NCBI GenBank assembly: GCA_030035585.1
Contig: CM057460.1
Location: forward strand, 219,749,711-219,813,710
Direction of reading: 5' to 3'
Length of the DNA stretch: 64,000 bases
Source of the DNA: Dugong dugon
Taxonomy: Eukaryota; Chordata; Mammalia; Sirenia; Dugongidae
A model generated the notes under the pieces. That model ran no database searches. It was not told the DNA's origin and saw only the letters and a list, made by a program, of their open reading frames with translations. Below are positions 9,201 to 20,000 of the stretch, piece by piece (position 1 is the stretch's first letter; each line of letters starts with the position of its first letter). Made by a program: the position numbers and the translations under genes.

Positions 9201-11099
9201 TAGAGGAACAAAATCTTAAGGATGAGTTTTCTGAATTGGTTTTCAAGTCTGGCTAGTCTTAAAGGAGCTGATGACTCTGCCTCCAATAGTAAAGAGGGCA
9301 CTGCGAATCCATAGCTTGAGGTGGCAATAGAAATACACAAAATATCACCACCAATGGATCAAATATTTGTCAGAGACAAGACTCTGAGTGACTGCATATT
9401 TGATACTTTTCTACAGTTTTGTCAGAATGAGAAATATAAGGAAGCTGGTTGGTTTGTCCTACTTTCACTAGTCCAAGTGGTGAAAGAAAAGGATGAGCCC
9501 AAAGCCTCAGAATTACAGCTCAAGCTTCACATACAAGACCTGAAAGTTTTCACTGTAACCTGAAAGAAATCCTTATTTCTTGTAGTAACAGAGCTGGTAT
9601 TGCTGAAAACCAAACCCAGAGTCTTGTCGTAAGAGTGACTAAATTACAATGCCAATTGAATTCCCAACCTCTATTGGTGTTTGAAGTTAAAATGAGGGCA
9701 TTGATTGGGAAGAAATAGTATCTTGTGATGGGGACATATGAGCAAACAACCGGGAAGGTAGGGACATTGTGTCCCTAAATTCCGTTGAATCACTCCTTCC
9801 AACAGAACCAGCCCTTTTACTGCTAATGAAAAAGATCACTCCATCTTCCTCTGCTAACCATCCTCCCCAGTAAAACTATTATCCCATCCCAGTGCCCCAT
9901 CTGATGAGATTAACACAGCTGTGCCTGAAGGAAGAGTCTTTGTCTGAGATATTACCTGAGGTGGTGCTTGGGGCATTGTCTTATAAGATACTGCTGAATA
10001 TCCCCAGGACCATCCTACCACCCATTTTTGCTTCTAGACCTATAACTAGACTTAAGCCCCAGGGAACCCCAAGAGGTTAAGTACAAAGTGACCCAGGAAG
10101 AGCTATGCTACACTCCAAAAGAAATGCTTGGTTTTTCTAATATATACAAACATAAACCTGGGGAATATGTGTGAGAATGGATAATAAGGTTGTAGGATAA
10201 TGGGGCAAAGATTATAAAGTTGGATCAGTCTGAGTTCACTGATAAGGGCCCACTAAGCATAGATTCTTCATTCAGTCTTTCAGCTCGAAAAGTTAGAAAA
10301 GAATCTAATAGTTTATTTGGGTGGTTCACTGAAGCATGGATTAAACGGTGGTCTACACAAATCAAGTTGAAATGCCAGACCTGCCCTGGTGTAGTGGAGA
10401 AGAAGGTATTCAAAGGTTTAGGGAAATTGGCATGTTAGAGTGGATTTATCCAGTTGGAACCACAGAACTACACATGGAGTGCCCAGAGGACACAACTTTT
10501 ACCACAACTGTGAGAAAGAAATCTGTGAAAGAAGCACCAGTGTCCTTGAAGACTTCCCTGGTTGCTTTTTTATGTAAGTCAAATTTGTCAGTGGGAAGTG
10601 TGCTAACTGAATGAAGACACCTAACTACAATGGGGCTGACTGGACCCAGTGGTAGTAGGAGCCAACTGGCAGCACTCAGTCGATAGAGACAAGGTAGGCG
10701 CTAATGGACAGCGGAAACAAAACAGTAATCAGAATAGTCTAACTTGTGTAGAGTTAATGGCATTGGCTACTTAGTTATGGTGTCCCTAGGAGTGAAATAG
10801 ATGGAAGATTTACTAAACATTTACTTGATCTGTACAAGCAGAAGAATTCTAGGTCAAGTGAACAGCAGTCTAACTTGAATTGCCGGAATAGGCATGGCCC
10901 CTCAATCAATTCCCAGACTTGAGCCAGTTTACAGACCCACTACCCCTTGAATGAAGTGGGAGGCTGGGTCCACTTGATGAAGGACTCCACTGTACTGCCG
11001 AAAAGTTATACTGTGTATATGTACATATACATATATAACTATTGTAATATATATACATATATATATCTCCCAGCCTTCCCCAAGGGGATCTACAGCCTT
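9201..11099 (+). pseudogene. ERV-L gag-region remnant
   Basis: The position between primer site and protease implies gag. Short frames (80 codons at 9321-9563, 62 at 9892-10080) are separated by stops. I do not see a zinc knuckle. A (TA)-rich patch at about 11020-11065 has expanded inside it. The assignment rests on position more than on sequence. Confidence 0.5.
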
Positions 11100-11340
11100 T
11101 TACAAGAATGACTGTTCACTGGGGACAAGGAAATAATGACTTTTTTTGGGATTACTGGACACTGGGTCTGAACTGATCCTAACTCTAGGAGTCCCAAAAT
11201 GTCACTGTGGCCCACAAGTCAGAGCCAGGGCGTATGGAAGTCAGGTTATTAATTGAGTCTTAGCTCAGGTTCGTCTCACAGTGTATCCAGTACGTCCCTG
11301 AACAAATCCTGTAGTGATTTCTCTGGTTCCAGAATGGATA
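11100..11340 (+). pseudogene. ERV-L protease remnant
   Basis: A retroviral aspartic-protease active-site motif, DTGS, is encoded at 11158-11169 in the context LLDTGSEL. The surrounding frame is broken. It lies directly upstream of RT, as expected. Confidence 0.6.
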
Positions 11341-11411
11341 ATTGGAATAGATATACTTAGCAATGGACAGAACCCGCACGCTGGATTCCTGACAAGCGGA
11401 CTAGGGCTATT

Positions 11412-12026
11412 ATGGTAGGAAAAGCCAAGTGGAAGCTATTAAAACTGCCTCTACCTAGGAAAATAGTAAACCAAAAGCGATACTGCATTTCTGGAGGAAT
11501 TGCAGAGATTAGTGCCACCATCAAGGACTTGAAGGATGCAAGGGTAATGATTCCCACTACATCCCCATTCAACTCACCTATTTGGCCTGTGCAAATAATA
11601 GATGGATCTTGGGGAATGACAGTGGACTATCATAAACTTAACCAGGTGGTGATTCCAATCGCAGCTGCTGTTTCAGATGTGGTTTCATTGCTTGAGCAAA
11701 TTAGTATATCTCCTGGTACCTGGTATGCAGTTATTGATCTGGCCAACGGCTTTGTCTTGATTCCAGTTTCGAAGGAACACCAGAAGCTGTTTGCCTTCAG
11801 CTGGCAAAGTCATCAATATACCTTCCCTATCATACATCAGGGGTATACCAACTCTCCAACCCTATATCATAATTTAGTCCGCGGGGACCTTGATAGTCTT
11901 TCCCTTCCACAAGTTGTCATGCTCGTCCATTACATTGATGACATTATGCTGAGTGAACGTAGTAAGGAAGAAGTATCAATGATTCTAAACTTAATGGTAA
12001 GAAATTTGCATGCTAGAGATTGGTAA
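11412..12026 (+). pseudogene. ERV-L reverse transcriptase remnant
   Basis: A 204-codon open stretch of pol. Visible are the early RT block (SPFNSPIWPVQ, then VDYHKLNQVV), a catalytic aspartate block (AVIDLANGF), a QGYTNSP block, and the YIDD active site at residues 174-177 (11931-11942). The frame ends at a stop after 204 codons. The homologous sequence continues in other frames (about 12040-12550, connection region), so no full protein is possible. It is unusually long for such an old copy. Confidence 0.85.
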
Positions 12027-12786
12027 ATTAACCAGACAAAAATTCAGGTGACTTCCACATAAGTGAAATTTCTAGGGATCCAGTGATATGAGGCATGTTG
12101 AGATATTCCTTCTAAAATGAAGGGTAAATTGTTACATCTGGCACCTCCTGCAACTAAAAAGGACACACAACGCCTGGTGGGCCTCTTTGGATTTTGAAGG
12201 CAACACGTCCCTCTTTGTGTGTGCTACTCTGGCCTATTTATCAAGTGACTTGAAAAGTTACTAGTTTTGAGTTGGGTCCAGAAGAAGAGAAGGCTCTGCA
12301 ACTGGTTCAGGCTATAGTGCAAGCCACTTTGTCACTTGGGGCATATAATTGGGCTGATCAATGGTGCTTGAAGTGTCAGTGGCAGATAGAGATGCTGTTT
12401 GGAGTGTTGGCAGGTCCCTACTGATGAATCACAGTGCAGATCCATAGGATTCTGAGCAAAGCTCTGCCATCTTCTGCAGATAAGTACTCTCCTTTTGAGA
12501 AATAACTTTTGGCTTGTTACTGGTCCCTAGTAAAGACTGAAGACTTCACCATGGGTCACCAAGACACTATGTGGCCTGAGCTGCCCATCATGAAGTGGGT
12601 ACTGTCTGACCCATAGAGCCATAAAGTCAGATGTGTCCAGCAGCACTCCATTATTAAATGGAAGTGGTATACAAGAGTTAGGTTTCCAGTAGAACCTGAA
12701 GGCACAAGTAAGTTACATGAGGAAGTGGCACAAATGCCCATGGTCCCACTCCTGTCCCACTATCTTCCTTCTCCCAGTCTGAACCT

Positions 12787-13005
12787 ATGGCCTCATGGGG
12801 AGTCTCTTACAATCAGTTGATTGAGGAAGAGAAAACTCATGTGTCATTGACAGATGGTTCTGCACGATTTGTAGGCACCACTTGGAAGTGCACAGCGGCA
12901 GCACTGCAGGGCTTTTATGTGACCTCCCTGAAGGATAGTGGTAAAGGGAAATTCTCCCAATGGGCAGAACTTCGAGCAATGCACCTGATTTTTCACTTTG
13001 CTTAG
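12787..13005 (+). pseudogene. ERV-L RNase H remnant
   Basis: The frame carries an RNase H-type block LTDGSAR (catalytic D at 12853-12855), followed by WAELRAMHL, where the family has a catalytic glutamate. A stop follows shortly after. Confidence 0.7.
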
Positions 13006-13179
13006 AAGGAGAAATGGCCAGCTCTGCAATTGTATACTGATTCATAGGCTGTGGTCAGTGGTTTGGCTGGGTGGTCAGGAAATTGGAAGGAACATGATTG
13101 AAAAATTGGTGACAAAGAGGTATAGAAAGAGGCAAGTGGCTAGACCTCTCTGAATGGGCCAAAGAAGAGAAGATATTTG

Positions 13180-13960
13180 TGTCTCATGTGAATGTTCACC
13201 AAAGGGCGACATCAGCAGAGGAGGATTTAATTAAGTGGATAGGATCATGGGTTCTGTGGATACCAGTCAGCCTCTTTCCCCAGCCATTGCTGTTATTGCC
13301 CAAATGGGCTCATGAATAAAGTGGCCATGGTGGCAGGGATGGAGGTTATGCATGGGCCCTGCAATGCAGACTTCCACTCACCAAGGCCCGCTTGGCTACA
13401 GACACTGCTGACTGCCCAATCCGCCAGCAGCAAAGACCAACACTGAGTTCGTGATATGGCCCCCTTCTTAGGATCGATCAGCCAGCAACCTGGAGGCAGG
13501 CAGATTACATTGGACACTTCCATCATGGAAAGGTTAGTGTTCTATTCTTACTGGGATAGACACTTAACTCTAGATACAGATTTGACTTCCCTGCACTCAA
13601 CGCTTCTGCCAAAACTAAACTACCGTCTGTAGACTTACAGAATGCCTTATCCACCATCATTTTATTCCACACAGCATTTCCTTGGATCAAAGAACTCACT
13701 TAATAGTAAATGAAGTGGGGCAATGGGCCCATGGTCATGGAATTCACCGGTCTTACCATGTTCCCTATCATCCTGAAGTAGCTGGCTTGGTAGAATGATG
13801 GAACAGCTTCCTAAAGGCACAATTATGGCCCCAACTAGGTGGCAATACCTTGTAGGGTTGGGGAAATGTTCTCCAGGAGGCTGTATATACTGTAGGCCAG
13901 CATCCAACACAGAGTGCACCTTCTCGCATAGCCAGGATTCGTGGGTCCAGGAATCAAGCA
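13180..13960 (+). pseudogene. ERV-L integrase remnant
   Basis: A histidine-rich start (HVNVHQ region near 13185) is followed by a core block translating as QADYI near 13500 and by the late core block (GIHRSYHVPYHPEVAGLVE near 13740-13795), which includes the third acidic residue. Several stops and frame shifts separate the blocks. Confidence 0.65.
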
Positions 13961-14410
13961 GTGGAAATGGGAGTGGCACCTCTCACTATTACCCTTAGTG
14001 ACCCATTTTCAAAATTTTTACTTTCTGTCCCCACAACCCTGTGCTCTGCGAGTCTAGAGGTATTAGTTCTAAAGGGAGGAATGCTCCCACCTGGAGACAC
14101 ATCACTGATTCCATTGAACTGGAAGTTAAGAATGCCACCTGGCCACATTGGGCTCCTCACGTCTCCTCATGCAAGAGGTGAAGAAGGGAGTTACCATACT
14201 GGCTGCTGTGCTTGGTCTTAATTACCAAGGGGAAATCGGATTGACAGTACGTAACTGAAGTGAAGAAGAGTATGTCTGGAATACAGGAGATCCCTTAGGA
14301 CATCTCTTAGTACTTCCATGCCCTGTGATTAAAGTCAATGGAACCAATTCCAACATGACTACTAATGGCCCAAACCTTCAGGAATGAAGGTTTGGGTCAC
14401 CCCACCATGC
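13961..14410 (+). pseudogene. ERV-L dUTPase-like remnant
   Basis: After integrase, the frame at 13961-14221 contains LLPPGDTSLIPLNWKLRMPPGHIGLL, which resembles a trimeric dUTPase fold as carried by ERV-L after pol. The end of the domain continues to about 14410 in shifted frames (a GEIG-like block near 14235, a TPP block near 14400). It is broken and not functional. Confidence 0.65.
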
Positions 14411-14611
14411 AAAGAACCATGACCAGCTCAGGCCCTTGCTGAGGGCAAAGGGAATATGGAATAGGTGGTGGAAGACGGTAGTTCTAAATAGCTATGATTA
14501 CGTGACCAGCTGCAGAAATGAAGAGTGTAGTTGTTTTTGGTATTTCTTCCTTGTCTTGTTATACGTGTATGTGTGTGTGTATATATACATGTAGATATAT
14601 GTGTATATATC

Positions 14612-15275
14612 TATAGTCACACTCCTACTTCTCACTTATCAACTGTCTCGTTATCTGACATTTCACATTTATGACAACTTTGAAAAACTTCTCAGGTTGT
14701 GCCTCCAATGGTCTGTCCCAGGGTGCCCTCCATGGCCACTCTGAATGATATACTGGAGGCCCCAGTGATGTCTGGGCCACGCAAAGCCATAGGATGCTTC
14801 TCTTGTTCGTCTGAGACGTCTTGGTGTGGCTATGGAGGGCACAGGGTGACAGTGGGACAATGTGAGGTAGCGGGCGGGCAGGGTGAGGCGGGGTGGGGGA
14901 CTGAAGGTGCCAGGAAGGTCAGTGGGAGAAGAGGGAAGGGGACCAAGCAGGGCAACAGGGCTGGGGTGGACAGAGGACTAATTGGGTCCCTGCCCAGGGT
15001 GGGTGGCACTAGGGCATGGGGGGCGGTGTTTTGTAGGCAGCTGGCAACACCTGACCACAACCACCACCACCCCCATCCCCTTAAGCTCTGCCGTGGTGCG
15101 GAAGCCGTGGTGAGGACAGCGGCCCCTCCACACCACACGCACCCAGAGATCTGCCAGGGGTACCCGACTGGTGTGAGGATCTGTGGGAACACAGTTGCCG
15201 ACTCTCACATATGCTGATTTTGCATAACGACCTGATTTTTGGAACCCAACCATGTGGATAAGTGAGGAGGACGTA
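14612..15275. mobile_element. GC-rich insert with imperfect terminal inverted repeats
   Basis: The left end reads ctcctacttctcacttatca; the right end, reverse-complemented, reads tcctcctcacttatccac. They share ctcacttatc(a/c)ac plus flanking bases, with a 3-base gap. TA occurs at both outer edges. The interior (about 14700-15190) is GC-rich against an AT-rich retroviral background and holds a 17-bp inverted pair (14723-14739 and 14826-14842, one mismatch). It interrupts the ERV-L between dUTPase and 3' LTR. It looks like a non-autonomous cut-and-paste element, but the family is not recognised. Confidence 0.45.
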
Positions 15276-15497
15276 TTTTACTCACACACAAACACACACA
15301 TATATATAAATATAGCAATTATTTTCATTTTCTACCCTCCTATGTTCTATTACTTATTATAAAATATAAGATGTAAATGGGGCTAGTGTGTTTTTGGTGG
15401 TATGCATTTTAGTTGTATTATGTTGGGCACAAGTATGAGTTTATAATTGCCTTTATTTAGAGATTATGTATGGTTTAGGGAGATGTGTATAGGTGCC

Positions 15498-15516
15498 AAG
15501 TTGACAAGGGGTGGAC
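15498..15516 (+). other. ERV-L polypurine tract
   Basis: The run 'aagttgacaaggggtggac' directly precedes the 3' LTR start at 15517 and has the G-rich character of an ERV-L plus-strand primer. Confidence 0.7.
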
Positions 15517-16015
15517 TGTGATGGTTAAGATTATGTGTCAACTTGGCTAGGCCATGACTCTCAGTGGTTTGGCAGATATCATGTAACCATCCTCCACTTT
15601 GTGATCTGATGTGAGCAGCTAATCAGTTGGAAGCTGAGTTTCCGTGGGGGTGTGGACTGCACTGAATACAAATATGGATGTTTTGGTAAAGCTTGCCCTT
15701 TCTCAGTCCTGTATCTGGCTCATTCTCCTCTGATCTCCAGTTCTTGAGCCAGTGTAGCCTGCTGTTTGACCCACAGATTTTGGGATTCTACACCTCCCGC
15801 AGTAGTGTGAGCCAGCAGCTTGGCTTTTGGCCTGCTGATTTTGGGTTTATCAGACCCTGCAACCATGTGAGTGAGAAGAAGCCTCCAGCCTGATGCCTAA
15901 CCCATGGATTTGGGACTTGTCAGCCTCCACAACTGCATGAACATTTCCTTGAAATCAATCTCTCTCTCTCTGTGCTTCACTGGTTTTGCTCCTCTAGAGA
16001 ACCCCTCCTAAGACA
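15517..16015 (+). repeat. 3' LTR of ERV-L
   Basis: 499 bp, from tgtgatggttaagattatgt to cccctcctaagaca. It is the same family as the solo LTRs at 22438-22983 and 29193-29798. Confidence 0.85.
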
Positions 16016-16231
16016 AGAAGGTTCTGATTGTAAATAGACATTCTGCTGGAATTTGCTCTCCTCTTCTCTGCCTGACTTACTGACCTGGGGCCCAAGATTG
16101 CTGGAATTTTCAGCCTGTCACCAGACCTATGGATTTGGAACCCAAGACTGCCAGAAATTCAGTTCCAGCCTGTCCTCTGACCTGTGGATTAGACTTGCCA
16201 GCTCCCACAATAATATGAGCCATTTCCTCTC

Positions 16232-16260
16232 TCTATACACACACACACACACACACACAC
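16232..16260. repeat. (CA)n microsatellite
   Basis: About 12 CA units abutting an antisense AfroSINE inside the old LTR. Confidence 0.9.
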
Positions 16261-16261
16261 C

Positions 16262-16465
16262 CCAAACACATTGCTGTCGAGTTGATTCTGACTCATAGTG
16301 ACCTGGTAAGACAGAGTAGAACTGCACCATTGGGTTTGCAAGGCTGTAATCTTTATGGAGCAGACTGCCACATCTTTCTCCTGCAGAGTGGCTGGTGGTT
16401 TCAAACTGCTTACCTTTCTTTTTGCAGGGGAGCACTTTAACCACTGCACCACAATGGTGCAGGAC
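16262..16465 (-). repeat. AfroSINE (antisense)
   Basis: Tail acacattgctgtcgagttga and ctcatagtgacc at the left, body gcaaggctgtaatctttatg, and head at the right (tttaaccactgcaccacaat). It is inserted in the right half of the old MLT2-like LTR. Confidence 0.9.
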
Positions 16466-16550
16466 CAAGCAATGTTTCATTCTGTTTTACATATATATAC
16501 ACACACACAACTTGGTGGTTTCATTTCTCTAGAGAACCCTGACTAAGACA

Positions 16551-17655
16551 GATTCTGGTCACAGAGATTCTGATTAAAGAGATCTGGACACCAGGAACCT
16601 GTATTTTAACTAGTGTTCCAGGCTCAATCTAGCCAGGCCCCTTTGAGAAGCACCAGTGGGTAGGTGTTGCATACAGTCCACCAAAATATGGGCACCGCTT
16701 CATAAATGAGTGAGATCAGAGACCCCAGATCACTGTGCTAGCCCTAATTTTGAAGTGGATCAGTTGTAATGACTGAGGACATCCCTTCCCTGGAGGAGGT
16801 GAAGGAGAACGTGATGGCAGTGGGAGGATGATGTACATGTTCATCATCTGGGGCAGAGAAGGACATGACCTCCTGGGTGACACGTGGCCCAGAGCCAAAG
16901 ACGAGTTATGTCTCCTGCAATGCAGCCCACACCAGCGCATGACCTGGGAGGCAGGACTGACGGCCGTGTTGGGAGGCTAGGCCCGGGCCTTCTCAAAGGA
17001 AAGACATTTTTATGAAGTGGGTTTTCATGAGACCAATGAAGCTTAGCTTCAGGACTGTCACCTCCACTGTTTCCTTATTCTTAAAGATCACCTCCCCCAA
17101 AGTATATGGTGTCAGATACCATAATTGCAGATGTGAGCCTGGTTCAGGCAGACGAGACAGTGTCTCCTGCCTGGAGCGGTGAGTTTGGCCAAGAGTGTGC
17201 AGGGGCTGAAAAACCCTGTGTGCCCCCTCCAAGGAATCAAGGAGAAGCAATGTGGAGTGAGGTTGTGGGCGACTGCCCGAACCCACACCGCACCTGGCTG
17301 TAACCTCCTACCTTTGCAGCTCCCTGCTCACTGCAGGGGACTGCGCATCAGCTTCAGAAGTACAGCTCATGGAGAGAGCCCTGCATCTTCTGAGCAGCCT
17401 GCAGATGATTATGAGTGGAAAAAGCAGGACATGAAAGAGTACACTCTGGATTATTCCATTTATATAAAGTTCAAATCCAGGTAAACTTATCAATGATGAC
17501 AAATCAGAATAGTGATTCCTTTTTTGGGAAGAAGGAGCTATTGGCTGGGAGGAGACCCAAAAGACCCTTCAGGAGAGCTGAATATAGTCTATTCTTGATC
17601 TGGTAGTGGTTGCATGGGTGCAGACAAAAGTAAAAATTCATTGAGCTTTGCACCT
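16551..17655. other. No feature recognised
   Basis: Presumed non-coding. Short frames on both strands near 16993-17502 show no domain or family resemblance. Confidence 0.35.
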
Positions 17656-17656
17656 A

Positions 17657-17870
17657 AGAAAGGATCCCTGGTTGTGTGGTGGTTACCCACACAGTTGCAA
17701 ATCAAAAGGTCGGCAGTTCGAACCCATAAGTGGCTCCACAGGAAGAAGATGCAGCATTCTGCTCCCCTAAAGATAACAGCCTTGGAAACCCTATACGGCA
17801 GTTCTACTCTATCCTTTAGGGTTGCTATGAGTCAGAATAAACTCGACGGCAAAAGATTTGGTGTTTTGGT
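17657..17870 (+). repeat. AfroSINE (sense)
   Basis: The head ggatccctggttgtgtggtg contains a tRNA-type B box (agttcgaaccc, 17715-17725). The body (gataacagccttggaaaccc) and RTE-like tail (tatgagtcagaataaactcg) follow. This copy has one of the better-preserved heads in the window. Confidence 0.9.
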
Positions 17871-18264
17871 CGAAATACCTAAGATTGTGCACTTTGCAGG
17901 TTATACAGCATTAGTATTTTAATGGAAATTTAAATAAAAAATAAATTGCTGAAAAGGTGAAGTCTTTTGCAGAATCGATGAAACTTATTTGGCCACAATC
18001 TGATTTTGTCCATAGTGATTTCATGAGCTATTTTATCGCAGAACAGACCCTGGGAAAGAAAGTCTGGCATGGTCAGATGTGGAAGACAGGATCCTTGATC
18101 AAAGTGTGCTTGAGGTTTGCTGTGGTGGTTCTTACAATATTTCAATAATTGTCAACCCAGGAACTAATCTATTTTCCACTAATCCAGGTAAAAGAGGCTA
18201 CAGAACAGATGCAGACACTGCCTTTTTTTACTTTCAGGCAACCTACTGGAACAGAAAGACAAGG
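17871..18264. other. No feature recognised
   Basis: A-rich unique sequence; short frames only. Confidence 0.35.
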
Positions 18265-18400
18265 AATTCGAAGTCAGAAGACCCTCGTTGCCATCCCAGC
18301 TCAGCCACATCAGTGGAGTAATACGGCACAAGGTATTTAAGTACTCCAAACCTGTTTCCTTGTTTCCAAATTGGGGATAAGAAGCCTGCCCAACAGGGCA
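18265..18400 (+). repeat. MIR SINE fragment
   Basis: The order 'gaagtcagaagacc', 'cccagctcagccac', 'tttccttgtttccaaattgg' fits a decayed MIR. Confidence 0.55.
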
Positions 18401-19638
18401 GTTGGGAAGCACTGTATATTTGGCAGTAATTATTTCTGCCATGACATCTAATCAATCTGGGCCTTTCGGTCGTGTGAGTAGAATTGAGTAGTGTCACCTC
18501 AGTTCTCTTCAAGTTTCACCTTGATGGAGGCATTCTGCCCACCATGCTGCTTCTATATGACCAGCAGGGGTATACTTCCATGGGATGACCTGAGCCCAAG
18601 GACAGTGGGAAGATCAGTCTAGAAGTTGCTTTAACAGCCCCCCTCCTGGCTCTAGCATCCTGCCCAGCCACAGCTCCTGAGATCTGCCGGCACTGGCAGT
18701 GAGTACACAGCCTGCTGGGCACCCAATCCTCAGAGCACAGCGACCTTCTCTTGGAGGTTAAACAAGAGGGACAGTATTGGACCTGATATAGTTTGCTAGG
18801 CAAAGTTAGTGCTTCCCAGAGCCAGTTGAGAATCCCCAAAACCCCCACTAACCCATTTACACCATGGATCCTGTTACACAGTTAGGGGAAGCCTATTGAA
18901 CTCATCTCCAAATAATGTTTTTAAATGCACAAAACAAAACAGAATGAAATGCAAAGGAAATCAAATGTGTCAAAATAAATTTATCCAAATATTTTAAAAA
19001 TGTACTAGAGTAACAAGTGAACTTCTTCATTATGCAATTAATAATAGCGTCCTGCTGTGGGACTAATAACTATATTACTATTAAAGGCAGGATGAGCTTC
19101 ACCCACAATTGGACATATCCACAAGTATTGTCATGTGGTGAAAACACTGATGATTTCGATTGGTGACAAAGTCACCAGCACCACTACTGTGTGGGTCAGG
19201 ACCTATATTCATTGAGGAAAGAAATGCTACATTTCAATTTGAAGTTAGTGAAAATAAGTATGTAATTTTTTTCCCCATCCAAGTCTTCAGACCCCACGTT
19301 ATTAGTGCTGCTCTGGGCACTTAAGGTCTTTGAGTGCCAGTGGTGGACAAACACACATACAAGCAGCCCCTGAATGATGGTTACACTTCAACACTAATGA
19401 TGACAGTAATTTTGGGGAGAAAGACATCACTTCAGATTTATGAGGCATTTGGTGAGACAACGTCTATGTTCCCACTCATTCTAGAAAGTTTTTTTTTGGT
19501 CTTTTTACCTTTTTGGATGGAGCAAGACCTCTCCTGGGATCTGGGGAATCAGAGCTGAGGTGGAGTGGAGTAGACTGCTTGTGGGCTTCACATTTTTACC
19601 ACTTCTTTTGGGTGATATATATATATTTTCTTCTTCTT
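18401..19638. other. No feature recognised
   Basis: Unique AT-rich sequence. A 110-codon minus frame at 18516-18848 has no recognisable family features. Confidence 0.35.
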
Positions 19639-20000
19639 TTTTTTAATTGTACTTCAGGTGAAGGCTTACAGAGCAAATAGTTTCTCATGAAACAGTAGTA
19701 CACATATTGTTTTATGACATTGGTTAACTACACCACAACATGTCAACCCTCTAACTTCTCAACCTCTTTTTTTGGTGAAAATACACATAGCCAAAGATAC
19801 ACCATTTCAAAAATTTCTACATGCACAGTTCAGTGACATTGACTACGCTCTTCCAATTGTGCTGCTATTCTCACTTAAGATGAAGTCTTACAGAACAAAA
19901 TAGTTTCCCATTTAACAGTTACTACACATGTTGCCGTATGACAATGGTTAACAATCTCACAACACATCAACAATATCCTTACTCAACCTTGGGTTCCCTA
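19639..20000 (-). mobile_element. L1 3' UTR pieces, antisense
   Basis: Three consecutive blocks. A 3' UTR end resembling the reverse complement of the L1 end at 58030-58140 (gcaaatagtttctcatgaaa, tatgacattggttaac) is followed after a T run by a second block (ggtgaaaatacacatagcc, cagttcagtgacattgac) and then by a second copy of the first block (gaacaaaatagtttcccatt) to about 20000. Confidence 0.7.

Larger units (their letters stand above)
8697..16015 (+). mobile_element. Decayed ERV-L provirus
   Basis: This is an endogenous retrovirus with two related LTRs (about 8697-9180 and 15517-16015), a tRNA-Leu-like primer site, remnants of gag, protease, RT, RNase H, integrase and dUTPase in that order, and a polypurine tract. 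No envelope-like frame was recognised, in keeping with the ERV-L class. The order pol then dUTPase is typical of ERV-L. Every coding region is broken by stops or frame changes. A GC-rich insert occupies about 14612-15275. The 5' LTR lacks roughly its first 36 bases. Confidence 0.85.
8600..16550 (+). repeat. Older MLT2-like LTR split by an ERV-L provirus
   Basis: The left part ends at about 8696 with 'ctcatccaatcagttgaagg'. The right part resumes at 16016 (agaaggttctgattg ... atgagccatttcctctctct) and ends gagaaccctgactaagaca near 16550. The joined order matches an MLT2-type ERV-L LTR. GAAGG appears on both sides of the provirus (8691-8695 and 16017-16021), a likely 5-bp target duplication. 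The right part is itself interrupted by an AfroSINE and a CA repeat. Confidence 0.65.

Noticed and set aside
14800..15200. CpG island
   Set aside because: The stretch is GC-rich, but CpG steps are not conspicuously frequent by eye, and no gene start lies beside it.
14699..15253. 172-codon plus frame and overlapping minus frames as a gene
   Set aside because: They lie in a GC-rich insert where long chance frames are expected, overlap on both strands, and show no domain.
17657..17870. tRNA gene
   Set aside because: Only the B box and a degenerate head are present, within a SINE body and tail; no cloverleaf is supported.
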